Origin: Tyto alba
Taxonomy: Eukaryota; Chordata; Aves; Strigiformes; Tytonidae
DNA: 64,000 bases
NCBI RefSeq assembly: GCF_018691265.1
Contig: NW_024881327.1
Location: forward strand, 23,987,936 to 24,051,935
Direction of reading: 5' to 3'
Below are positions 11,601-23,300 of this stretch, in pieces. The position numbers were made by a program, and so were the translations under genes. Positions within the stretch are counted from its first letter, which is position 1. Each line of letters starts with the position of its first letter. The notes beneath the pieces were generated by a model that worked only from the letters and a program-made list of their open reading frames with translations, was not told the DNA's origin and did not search any database.

Positions 11601-14600
11601 TTCATGAACAAAAAAAATGACAGTGGGTTTTATGAGAATGAGATTTCACAGCATGCTGGCAATTGTAACATGAAGTATTAGAGCTATTTAACTGTTCATT
11701 CCACAATGACAACTTTATGCAAAGCTGCTAAATTCTGTGGTATTCACTGGTAAACCTAAAGAAGTAGAAGTAACAAAATCTAGTGCATGAAGGTAAACCT
11801 AACTGTAATGGCGAGGTAACAGGGCAGTCTTTAGGAATAGCTCTTTGGGGTATTTATCTGTTATATTCCCCTCAGTTAAGCACAGGAAGAAAACTTCAAG
11901 CAGGCATTCAATTGAGTCATAAAAATAGATAGCTACTTGTTTACTTTGTCACAGTGATGATATTGGACCTTGACAGTAAGGGCAAACAGCTTAGCCTTTC
12001 CTTACTGAAATCTTAAAGAAAACAAAGGTTTGCAAGAAGGATTAACGTGTGGAAATCCTCTGTACCATAGGATGCTGGAATGGCAGCAGATGCTGAATGG
12101 GCCTTGCAGCAGGGCATGCTGCTAGCTTTGGTGCCCATGATGATCAGCTGTTTGGAAGAAAATAAAAATGACACCTGATACCACATTTGAATAGTAACAA
12201 ACTATAATGACAGTGCTTTACGCCAAACACAGTGAAAAGTTAGAGCATTCTACCAAGTTTTGCATGACCAATGCGCTGTGACATGACAATTAAAGAACAT
12301 TTGGATCAAGTATTAACTGTTGTATCCAGCCAGCAGGGAGTGTTTGACTACCAATTTGGCATACGAGCATATGGCTGGAGTCCATAATGGCTGATACAGT
12401 GGTAGACCCCTCTGAATTTGCAGCTGTACCTCATCTGATTATAAAGCAATTTGAACACCATGAGATAAAGATGTCAAAATATTTCAGGTTGCCACAACAA
12501 ACTTAGTAAGCATGTGAAAATGATACCTATAAGTGTCTTCAATGTGTAAACTTTCTAATTGGTCTGTTAATAATTATTAGATATATAGTTCCTACCTACA
12601 TCAAAACAACACAAAGTACATGCTGTATTTCTTTCAACTTTATAAAAACTGTCAGTCCATTCAGCAAAATTAGATGGACTATGCTTTTTATTTCAGTAAG
12701 ATTTGCACTGCTCTAAAATAAATCACGGCCCATTTGAAGGCTGCTTTCTGAATATCTATGAGAGTACTTTTACACATTCATTATACTTTTTGGCAATGGT
12801 ATCAAAATATTTATCTAGGAACCAATTCGATAATTTATTTAATCACTTCTGGAATTTATTATTTTTTCCTTTTTTTTACTGGAATTGCAGATATCCTTAA
12901 TTTACTGTAGGAATAGTGTCTTGAAGACAGTGGATTTATATAGTGTAAAGGCTTCTCTGCAAAAATATACTGAACAAATTAACTTGAAATCCGTACCCCA
13001 AAATAAACTTTTTCTGGTGGACGTTCCAGAGAAGAACCTCTGTGGGCCCAAACCTGGTGAAATTATTTGGGGGATAAAGAGGCTATGTTGTCCATGGAAG
13101 AAAGGCGATACTGATTCAGAATTTAGAGACTGAATCGGACAGGTTCTACTATTTTAACTCACTGTTTCCAGAGGTGCAGGGAAGAGACAGATGAATGGTT
13201 TAGTCCAGGTGCAAAATGTTTAAGTAAAGCATACATAAATTTGCAAAATCAGACATGGCTTTTTGTGGTCTGGATACCTATGAAGGCCACAAACATATGA
13301 TTATCCTACATTAAGGTGGTAGGAAAAAAAAAAAATTGGTCGCTGAGTTTTAAACTAAATCCCCACTAGGTAGGTCTGTTTACCAAAATGTGTAAATGGT
13401 ACCTCTGCAAAAAAGTGAACAAAAAAAAAGTGAGACTTACTTTCACTGAAGTAATTTATTCTCTGATCAGTTCAATCAACAATTACCACCAATGCCAAAT
13501 ACAGTTGAGTGATGATAACATGTGCAGCTCATTCTGGTGAGAATTTTACTTAAACACCTAGTATCTAAGATACCTAGTTAACTAACTCAATATCTGAGAC
13601 AACAGGCATGACTGTAAATGTTCTTGAATTTTCACTTCCTATGAAAAGCTTCATAAAAAAGAACCTTGTTTTAGTTCATAAATGTTATACCATCTGATTT
13701 TTAAAATAGTTAGGTCCACTGTTGAATTTGCAATGATGCCCCTTTCCTGAATTGCCTACATTAGCTTGAAATCACCTTGTGCCTTTCTGAGGCTAAGCCA
13801 TCAAGGGCCTGCCTGGTTTAGCTGATACTTGGGATCATGTGTTGCCACTAATTGTCTTTCATTAAGCTTTGACACCCCATTTAGGAGCTTGGGTATCTCC
13901 ATTTCAGTTCTGACAGATCTGCCTACAGCCTGTTTGTAATGCCAAAGGTTTGTTTAATGGAACATATGGGAGTGCTGGGCAACCGATACTATAATTATCC
14001 AAATAATTACCCTACTTATTGCCAGCATCCAAGATCAGATGGCCAGTGTGTGCTTGGATAATCAAAGTTCCCTTCTCACAGGGTCCTCCTTGTTGTAGTT
14101 AATTCTCTCTTCATTGGAAGTTGGTTTCTATAGTTGATTTGTAGTTATTCATTTGCTGTTCTATTAATACTATTGTAAAATTTATTCTTAATCTTATAGT
14201 CTTATTTAAAACCTAGCTATCTCATTGCAAGGCTTGAACATAATCACTATGCAGTGTTAGTTTACATTTTAATGGAAAAAAGGCACACCTATTTTACTTC
14301 CTTATTTTATGGATGAGGGCATCTTACAGCAGTAGCCTTTTTAGTCATTAAAATGGGAACTTTTTGCCAACAGGGCTAAAAGCCTTTATCCTACAGCTAC
14401 TAGTTTCATTGCCCACTTGAGCAAATAAGCCATTCACTTCAAGGAAGAACCTTATCAGAATTTTAAGTAGGTACTTGAAAAATACTACCAAACTGCTCCA
14501 AAATTTGTTTCCCTAGTAAAAAGGCAAATTAAAGTTGTGAAGAAAGGATCCAGATAATCTAATAATGAAATACCTTCATATCAGATTCATCAAGAGAAGA

Positions 14601-14805
14601 CTGAGCCCAGAATGCTCTCATAAATACTTTGTATCAAAGTATAAGATTTCATGTGCTTTTATATACATATGCATACATTACACAATGCATACACAGTATA
14701 AACCAAATATTTTAAAGTAATATTTCTGTCTTAGACTCCAGTGATATACAGAGAGGGAAATATTAGTTGTAGCTGTCAGTATAACCTTAACTCTGTCTCC
14801 AGGTG
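8603..14805. other. Non-coding stretch with homopolymers
   Basis: No gene, RNA or transposon recognised. It contains a 20-base A run at 11057-11076 and A12 at 13324-13335. The segment around 8940-9060 is somewhat richer in G and C than its surroundings but has no CpG-island character. Open frames (for example 12703-12900 and 12885-13133, plus strand) are short and featureless. Confidence 0.65.
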
Positions 14806-14821
14806 TGCATAGTACTATGCA
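14806..14821. repeat. 16-bp perfect palindrome
   Basis: TGCATAGTACTATGCA reads identically on both strands. A perfect 16-mer palindrome is uncommon but expected occasionally in AT-rich DNA of this length. No function is inferred. Confidence 0.85.
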
Positions 14822-16180
14822 TTGCATATAGAAGCGAATGCTGCTGTTATATTGCTATCTACTCTAGACCTGCTTTGGCAGTGGTATAAATATGAAGGTT
14901 ATGATAAAGCCAGGTCTGCTTTGTTTCAGTGGATTTGTTTACTTAGCTCTATTTCTGGCTTTAACCTACCATGATTCAATTTCACCAGTGATTTCACTTG
15001 ACTTCTCAAAGAAATCATGTTATGCTACTGGTGAAATAGGACTTAATATATAGAATGCAGTTGCAGAAGATGCTTGCCATGGTACTCCAGTGAAGTGGTA
15101 TAGAACCAGTGGAGGTCTTGCCTGTGCAATGAATGAACAAGCAGCATGCAAATGAAGCATAAAATGCGTGTTGCGGAGTATTTTTTGTCTTAACAAAGCG
15201 TAAGGCCTCCATGTATGGCAGTGCATGCAGGTCAAAACATCTGTGTGGCATCCAGCACTAGAGCTCTAATGCAAACTGCTTTTAGAACCAGAAAGGAAGA
15301 ATTTAATCTCACCAAGAACCTGAAAATTGCTTGTGCTTATCCCTGTTACATTCTATAATGTTATTATGAAATCTTGGAAGTTACTAACGATTGCTGTGGT
15401 GCCCTAGGGCCTTGTCAGAAAGAATCCCTTAATTGCATGTGTCATTGAAATGGGTAGTTCATTGTCCCACGTTCCTGGAACTCAAACCAAGGTAACAAAA
15501 CTGAGCCTGGCTAGCTCAGAGACAACACTTCCCATTTGGAAATACCTTATTTGGTGATGTATCTATGTACCAAAGCTGTGGACTACCTTTGATACAAGTA
15601 ATTGAGGGTGACTATGCTACCAAGAAGAAATCTGTGTTGGCAGCCTCTGAAAAGTACTTGAAAAGGCTTTCAAAATGGTAGTTTTGTTAAAAAATCATCT
15701 GATAATGGATCTATTATTGTGATCTTTGCAGTGTCACTAATTTTTTTTTTTTTCTGAGAATAGAGAAAAAAATGTTTTTAGTCACTGTGGCTTAGAATAT
15801 GGTTCTTTGTCAAGAATCTAATTTCTTATTTGAAAGTAAACATCTTATTGAGTGCACTAAACCCAGCGTTTTAGACAGGAGCTATCAATATTGCAAAATA
15901 ACATGTAGGAGAGTGTTCCATTACACCTGCCAAAAAAGATTTGCCTGATTTCATTGTCTGTTGTGGAAATAAGGAGCCAGATTCTCAGCTGGAGCATGCT
16001 AGTGAGCTTGCATTGACTCTCTGAGTGGGTAAATAAAACATTGCTGCTATTGCTTCATAGGATGGGTCATTCTTGAATGTCATCATGTAAATATTGCAGT
16101 ATAACAAAAAACTAATAAATTAGGGGCTGTAAAAATTTAGAACCCTCTGCAAGTGAAAGGACACTCACCTTGATCAGGAT
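14822..16180. other. Non-coding stretch, nothing recognised
   Basis: Unique sequence with a T13 run at 15741-15753. The minus-strand open frames at 15015-15251 overlap each other in different frames and have no domain signature. Confidence 0.6.
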
Positions 16181-16270
16181 ACATAAATATGCATGTTTAT
16201 GTATATGTAGATGTGTATATGCATACATATTTATGTATGTATATATTTACATCCATACATATGTACATCC
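16181..16270. repeat. AT-rich alternating purine/pyrimidine low-complexity tract
   Basis: A run of TATG, TGTA and CATA units. It contains an imperfect dyad: ACATAAATATGCAT at 16181-16194 is complementary to ATGCATACATATTTATGT at 16219-16236 once a 4-base insertion is allowed. Probably an eroded (TATG/CATA) simple repeat. A shorter stretch with the same ATGCATACAT flavour lies near 14660-14700. Confidence 0.7.
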
Positions 16271-16355
16271 GTTTGGAAATATACCGCTAGTGATTAAAAA
16301 AAGGAGGGGTCTATTTATAAGGAGGATGCTAACCTGCTGTTTTTTCTAAGGATGT

Positions 16356-16386
16356 AATAACCTGCTGTAAATTACAGCAGGTTATT
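16356..16386. repeat. 31-bp inverted repeat: two 15-base arms, 1-base centre
   Basis: AATAACCTGCTGTAA (16356-16370), one A (16371), then TTACAGCAGGTTATT (16372-16386), an exact reverse complement. The arm core AACCTGCTGT also occurs once more, in direct orientation, at 16331-16340, 28 bases upstream of its partner in the left arm. No transposon family was recognised. It could be a local fold-back created by template switching at the upstream copy, or a cruciform-forming site. Confidence 0.95.
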
Positions 16387-18082
16387 GGAACAGATGCTAG
16401 TTTCTGTCAGAGATGGGAGGCTACAGTGACTTCACGGTCAAGTGTATCCTCATGTTAATTGCCATAATTAACTTATGTCATAACTGAAATAATTCTAAGA
16501 CTTCTTTTTAGAGGTAGAGAGAGGAGTAAAGGAGAATCTTGTAAAGCTGACAGTTGTCTTATCAGTGGCAGCTGGGGCTGATATCACTGTGCTTCTTTTA
16601 GATGGGTGATTTATGTATTTTTATCAGTGCTCTGACAATAAAAATTCAGGTTCAGAAAATGCAAAATGCCGTCCCTAAACAAAGTACTGAAAATCAATAT
16701 ATTGTATCTAGCACTAACGCTCAGTCCATGCTTATTATTGACCTTCTCCAATAATCGGCATGTGTTCAAGCATATACTAATAAATGCAGTTAGTTATTGG
16801 GCTATTTGTCTGCTTTACTTTCCTTACACTCCTCCTAGTGTCTCCTTCATTCAGAAAGAAAACATAACTAACTTTGCACTGAATTGTGAAATGTAAATTT
16901 TGCCATTTCATTCAAAGCCATTTAATTTTCATACATGCGAAGTTGGTTTATATTTTAACTTAAAACCTTGGGGTTTTTAATCTTTATTTCTCTATTCTTA
17001 TTTTCATCTTTTCCTTGTAGTATTTATTGTCATTATGTAGTAGCCTAATAAGGAAGATGTGAAAAAGTATCTCTGAGGTGCACAATAATAATATCTTCCC
17101 TTTTAATTAGTTCCTACAAAATTAAATGTTGAGCTGCAGCTCTGGATCATCTCCAAGGAAATCCTCTGTCCCCCAGTCCTCCCCTTCCCCTTACCCTCTG
17201 TGGTCTCCCCCATATCCTGAGAGGTTAGTTGGTCAGGAGATTTGAATACTTTTAGAAAGGAAGGAGATATCTGGAGCACAGATGTTTGCCACAACATTCA
17301 CACTCATTTAAGTTCATTGTTAAAGAAAGTGACTAAACCAAAGACTGTTGTTCAAAATGACTTGAAGTAAATGTTTTCAAACTTGTTTCCTCTGTGTTTT
17401 TCCCCACTAAGGGAGACTTGCTTTTTGCAACTTTGTAAAAGCGTAGGGCAAGGTATCCTTTCAGATGAGGCATCTTTTACAACATAAGTTGACTGAAAGC
17501 GAATACAAACCCTTCTTTGTATTTGCAGTAGTACTGCAACAGGTACTATGACTTCTTTTTTTTTTTTTTTTTCATCTTATTAAGAAGTACCACCTTTTAA
17601 GCCACACCGCTGACTTCCAGGACCATGTGCACTCAGAAGTCATGGATATCATTGAATATACCTGTACTGCTGGCTCTACTCTGATTGATATAGTCTATGG
17701 CATCACAAAATATTTACCAAGGGAAACATGGAAATGTTTCTTTTCTAAATTGTACAACAGAAATGAAACCTCATAACTCTTGAAGAACAAACATTAAGGG
17801 GTTGTGTATAGAAGGCAACTTTAAAAATCCTTGTTTAAGACCCTATAGTTCAAGTAGTGTTTCCTGAACATTTGGTTCATGAATCCTTTTTCATGGAGGT
17901 AACTCATTAGCAACCTCTGTCATGTACTGTAGATACTATTCCACCTCAAACCAGTAACTGGCTGATAAGCCTTCTTTAATCAACTCATCTATAGGTAGTT
18001 CATGTATATACAGTTAAGTGACATAAACAAAAGAACTTTTATCTTTTCTAAGTAGGATCAAGTTTACAGTAAAGAACAAGTA
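16387..18082. other. Non-coding stretch
   Basis: No gene or element recognised. T17 at 17556-17572. Open frames at 16666-16896 (plus) and 17103-17297 (minus) have no domain and no codon signal I can see. Confidence 0.6.
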
Positions 18083-18140
18083 GGGTTTTTTTGTTGTGGT
18101 TTTTTTTTTTTGTTTTTTTTGTTTGTTTGTTTTTTGTGGG
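18083..18140 (+). repeat. 58-nt T/G-only tract
   Basis: All bases from 18083 to 18140 are T or G, including runs of T12 and T8, then GTTTGTTTGTTTTTTGTGGG. It has the same character as the tract at 8541-8602. Confidence 0.9.
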
Positions 18141-19737
18141 ATAGCTTTTGCATGTTCAAGTGATGTTAAAGTGAAAGGGTGAGGACCAGATTGTCTTGAT
18201 ATCTGTACCTTTAATTACATACTGTTATCTGGGTGAATCTTTCAGGTTGAAAAACCTTTCTGCAGCAGTGGTTGAATGAAAGCACCTACTAAGATACACA
18301 TTTATTTCAGCAAATGTTTTTTTTTTTTGGTGGATGTCAATAACTTTGGATCAAACCTGAGGGTACCAAATAACAACGTATAAATATATATTGTTTATCT
18401 GGCATTCTTTCCCTCCTCTAAGCTTCTGGAAAGCTTTACTATTATAAGTGTACTGTTTCAGGATACCAGTCCCATTGCCATTCATACTGAAAACCCACTG
18501 CTGACCTTTTACAAGCTGTCCATACTGTCCAGAATACGGCTGCTGTGACTGTAACTCCACATGAATTCCAAAACCAGCTTAAAAGCCATCTAATGGAACA
18601 GAAACAATTTGAGTGTCTCAGCATGTGCAAACTGGTAGGAGCCTCAGTGGATGGCTCTGCCAAATTGAGTTTAGTTAATAGCTGTGCTTTTAAATCACGT
18701 GGAAGCATGCAGCAGCTGTTTACCTGGTAGAAGAGGGGTGTTTTCTACTGTATGTTGAACTGACACAGGGGTTTTGGGAGGCTTTTTGTTTCCTTGCAGT
18801 TATCATCTCTTTCAGCTTATTTCTCAGTGTGATGTCAGAAACATGGCTCAGATACAAACAGCTGAGCCAGCAGCCTAGCTGAAGTGTTTTGCTGTCCACA
18901 TAGTTCGGTGATACTCTGAGGTTTTGGGGATTCCAGTGTACTGCTCCTCTTGATTCATTTTCTTAAAGTCCTTTCCCTCAGTCTTATGAGTGTTAGCTGG
19001 TAGAGTAGCCCAAATTCACTATTCAAGCACTTCTGCCCCTTTTGGGTATGTCCCCTTTCTACTTTTCTACTATAGTTGCTGCTGGAGAGTAATCTCCTGC
19101 AAGCTAAAAATGTCTGTTCTGTATCAGGCTGGTTTTATCCTCTTACCACTGCTATGGACCTGTGCCATTCCTTGGACTGTCTGGCAACTGAGAAACAACT
19201 ATGGTTCATCCCAGGATCTCAAGATACTCTCTTTACTCCAGCACAGAGGTGACTTTTCTGAATGTAGGATTTGACTTGGGTAATAAAACATATCCATATC
19301 ATGTCTGGGCTTTTAATATAGCTTCAGATCCAAGAGGAAGTGAATTTAAACAAATCCACAATTATCATTAAAACTTCTTCTGATATATTAGTCATAAGGT
19401 ATTAGCTGGAAAAACAAAAGCTGAAAATGACAAAGGAAATTAGACTTAGTAATCACTGAGATTCCCTATCCTTTCTTTTATTTTACTGAACAGAACTTGT
19501 TCAGTCTCTACTTTTTCTTTTTGTTTTCCCCAAGCAGAAATAGACATTCAAGGACAATTTCCTCAAAATTAGCTGTGGAAAGTGAATGTTATCTAGTTGC
19601 TAAGAGATAACTATTTGTCTCACTAATGAGAGATCGCTTTGGCTGCTTCATATAAAAGACCCCAGTTATAGATCTCTGCTGTCACATTTTTACCTAGAGA
19701 TAATAGGCTAGCAAAAGCTTTTATACAGCAGTAGATA
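18141..19737. other. Non-coding stretch before the plus-strand LTR
   Basis: Overlapping open frames lie on both strands at 18351-18730 (69 and 88 codons minus, 61 plus). One minus-strand frame has a Gln/Tyr/Gly-rich start (QPYSGQYGQ), but I could not tie it to a known exon. No element was recognised. Confidence 0.55.
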
Positions 19738-20314
19738 TGTCCTGTTTTCAGCTGGCATAGAGTTAATTTTCTTCCTAGTAGCTGGTACAATGCTGTATAT
19801 TGGATTCAGTGTGACAATAATGTTGATAAATCACTGATGTTTTAATTATTGCTAAGTAGTGCTTATTCTAAGTCCAGGCCTTTTCAGTTTCCCATGTTCT
19901 GCCAGTGAGGAGGTGCACAAGAAGCTGGGAGGGAGCATGGCCAGAACAGCTGACCCGAACTAGCCAGAGGGATATTCCATACCACAGGATGTCATTCTCT
20001 GTATATAAACTGCGGGAGAGTTGGCCGGGACAGGTGGGTCAATGCTCAGGCATTGGTCAGCAGGTGGTGAACAATTGCATTGTGCAACACTTGTCTTTTT
20101 GGGGTTTTATCTCTGTTATAGTCCTTTTCATTACAATGATTATTAATAATTATTATTGTTATTATATTTTATTTTAGTTACTAAACTGTTCTTCTCTCAA
20201 CCCACAAGTTTTTCTTTTTTCCCCAACTCTCCTACCCATCCCACTGGAAGGGAGGAAGAATGAAAGTGAGTAACTGCATGATGCTTAATTGCCGGCTGGG
20301 GATAAACCGGGACA
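19738..20314 (+). mobile_element. Solo LTR of a bird endogenous retrovirus (ERVL-like), plus strand
   Basis: A 577-base element starting TGTCCTG and ending GGGACA, so it has the canonical TG...CA ends. I recognise this as an LTR family common in bird genomes. Landmarks are TTCAGCTGG and GAGTTAATTTTCTTCC near the left end, a TATA-containing GTATATAAAC at 20001, GTTGGCCGGGACAGG after it, an ATT-rich stretch at 20137-20176, and GCCGGCTGGGGATAAACC at the right end. The same family occurs reversed at 49022-49574, and the two copies align end to end by eye. There is no internal gag/pol/env sequence on either side, so this is a solo LTR left by LTR-LTR recombination. Flanking bases AGATA (left) and ATATA (right) match at 4 of 5, an eroded 5-bp target-site duplication at best. 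The ERVL assignment comes from the clean 5-bp duplication of the other copy. Confidence 0.88.
20002..20008 (+). promoter_or_regulatory. LTR TATA box (U3 promoter remnant)
   Basis: TATATAA lies about 265 bases into the LTR, where the family's core promoter sits. The bases downstream (AACTGCGGGAGAGTTGG) correspond to the expected R start region. The upstream CRE-like site that the sister LTR keeps is mutated here (GGATGTCAT). This copy also carries ACTAAA where the sister LTR has an ATTAAA polyadenylation signal. Activity is unknown. Confidence 0.55.
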
Positions 20315-23300
20315 ATATATCAGTAGACTTAAGCTAAAAACAATTCTTCTAAAACGAGAACTCCAAGGAATGTTAGTTGTCCTTCAGAATTGTGCATTGT
20401 TTTAGGAAAGCAATGACTTGGAAATCTTGAAAGAAACACAGGAAAAAGAAGGCTTCCAATTGTTATAAATGCTAAATTTACGTATGAACAATTCCACGTA
20501 TCTGAAATTTGTGTATGCCATATGCTGTGGTGCAATCTTAGTGTCAAAAAGCAGTTAAGTGTGTGTGGCATGTTCAGGAAAGGAAAAAACATGGTTTTGG
20601 GGTAGAGATGTTCATTCACTAACATTGTAGAGTAGTAAGTTCTTGAACAGGTAAAGTATGCTGTTCAATATCACTTCTGTTCAAAAACAACAGTTTTCTC
20701 CTGTGAGATTTCTCAGCATTCATCCTAAAATACAGTGTGGGAGGAAGAGCCTAAATTGCTTCTTTTAGTGTTCTGTCTATGCTCTGAACTCTGTGTGTTC
20801 AAGGACAACACTGAATCAGCATTGATATGCTACGTTAGAGTCCCAGAAAACGTACAAAATGAGTCAAAAGGAAGAAAATAAAAACTACATAATGGCATGT
20901 CAGCATCTAAAACTCTATTTTTGGGTCCTCCTCAGCCTCCACTGCTAGCTCTGGTTCTTTTTCACTCTGCAAATCTAAGAGGGCCATTTTCAAAGCAAAT
21001 CTGAAAGAGGACAGCTTTATAGTGAATATTACTCAACACAGACGTGGGTCTGGCTATTATGGTCTTTGGTGGAAATGTAAGGTCCATTTTTAAAAGTAAA
21101 AGCTGGCTGAATTAAGCTCCTAGTTATCCCGTGTTATGACTTATTTTCAAATATTCCTGTTAAAGTTACACAAAACCATCTTGCTTATGACAATAGTTTC
21201 ACTGACCGTTTAATTAGATACGTTTTGGATTATCTACCTCTACAAATACTCATTTCAGAAGGCAAAGCACTAACTATTAATAAATATGCAAAGACACTGC
21301 CATCATCTGTGGGTCATCTGTATGTAAGCATCCCACTTGCAGTGACTGTGCACTATATCAAACTAAGCAACTGGTTACTTCTGGCAGCTCAAACAAGTTA
21401 ACCAGACTGGCATGCCAGTCTTGTCCTTGATTAGAATAATACTACCACCAGTTGGATAATAGATTTGCACTGAATACAAATTTTCTGAAAACAAGACCGA
21501 ATAAATTGGAATTCTGGATGATTTTATTCAATAGCACCCTCATCTAAATGACTTATTGCATTTCATCTCTTATTTAGCAGTCTCTTGTTGTAAAACACTA
21601 ATTTTAGCAGCACAACTCAGCTGTTCTAGGAGTTAAGCTGCAGATTTAGGAAACAATAATGATGGCAAATGATTTCTGTTTCCCACTGCTTGGTATATGA
21701 GAGCTATAAACAATATTGTGTTTAATATTTTTGCATTTTTTGTAATATGTTTTAAAGATATTTCTTCCAGATGCTGTGTTTTATGAAATAACTGTGACGC
21801 TGTACAGGTAAATGTGATCTATGAGTATTTGTGAGTTGCAGTTGTAATAGAAACTGCTACAGATAGAACTGTTAGCACAGTATATAGTGAGTCAATCTGT
21901 CAAACTCCACCATAAAGCTTCTTGGTGTGTTAAAAATGGTGGATTTGGAATTGGCTTTTACTTGCCTTGATGCAGGCTACCCCATTTTCTTCTATAATTT
22001 CAAGTTGGAGTTTAGCACAATTTTCTTCTAAAGATAAAATGAAAAAACATATGCTGGCAAGAATAGGACTGTGCTGTTGATGGAATATTTTAGGACACTT
22101 TTATGCTTATGATTTAAAAAAAAAAATTTCCCCCTAAGGTTGTCAAGGTGGTCAGATTAGTCACTGCAATATAGTGCTGTTCTGTTAGAGTAACATGGTA
22201 TTAAAGTTCTTGTTGGCTGCATTTTAAGGATGGAGAAGCACAGATTAGAAGACAAAAATGGCAAAAGAATAAGGGTTAGATAGAAATGTTATGGGGAAAA
22301 AAGGAAGGACACCCTACAGAAACATTGTGAGGAAATAACGGTAGTAAAAAATTATACAACCTATCTCAGGTATTTCTATAAAACTATAAATACCAATACT
22401 GATTTAATTTATTTGTCCCAAGCATAACTTCTGCTCCAGTATTTCTCATCTGGTATAAGTGATGTTTTTAGAAAGTACTGGTAAAGCATCGTTATTAAAG
22501 TTAACTTCAGGTCTTACTAAACCTGAGTTGCTGAACTTTTTGCAGAAGTTGTTGATACTATTTTTTTTTTTAATTAGAAGCAGTATATCAGTATGTATGT
22601 AAACAGCCTTTCTGAAGATAAACTGCCTGTACAGTAAATGTTTGATCACACAAAGTAAACTAACAGCATGTAAAAATATTTGCAGATTGAAGTTAAATAT
22701 TTTATAGCCTTGAAATAAAAAGAATTTTGTGACTTGGCAATTTATGCTATAATCAGATGTCATTAGAAATCTGAAATTATGATGATATGCCAGCCATGAG
22801 CAACTTGCAATTGAGTACATGCTCTGAAAATTATTAGAGGTAATAGATTACTAACATAATCTTCAGTGCCTATGGACTAGGCTTTAAAAGTGCCTTTACA
22901 GATCTTTTATTCTTAAATTCATGTACAAGATATTTATTAAGTGAAAACTTTAATTAATGTTTGAACACAAAAATATGTTGTAGGTTTTATACTTGTGGCT
23001 ATGCCAGAGAACCTGCCATCCCCCTTGCTGGAGGCATTGTCTTTTCAGCTCCAAATTCTGCTCTAAACTAGAGTAAATACCCAGATTTTCTTTTATCTAT
23101 GCAGTAGTTGAAGAAGAAAGGGGAAGGAATATGTTGGCTCTCTGCCACAGTACATGGTTTAACATTCAGTAGCTACTCAGCCAGCCATTGCTGCTCTTAC
23201 GTAGAATAAATATTAAAATACTGTTTTGTGTGTTTTTTTGCTTTGCTATATAGCAGGTTTGCCTGAGGCTTAGGCAGGTACTGGGAGTACTTTTTCTTAA

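Noticed and set aside
18351..18708. Minus-strand frame with a Gln/Tyr/Gly-rich segment (QPYSGQYGQ) that looked like an RNA-binding-protein exon
   Set aside because: No family match beyond composition, no convincing splice pair, and overlapping frames on both strands; treated as chance.
19905..20177. 90-codon plus-strand open frame
   Set aside because: Entirely inside the plus-strand LTR, crossing its TATA and ATT-rich region; not a gene.
22446..22820. 124-codon minus-strand frame
   Set aside because: It passes through a poly(T)/poly(A) run and low-complexity sequence, with no domain or start context.
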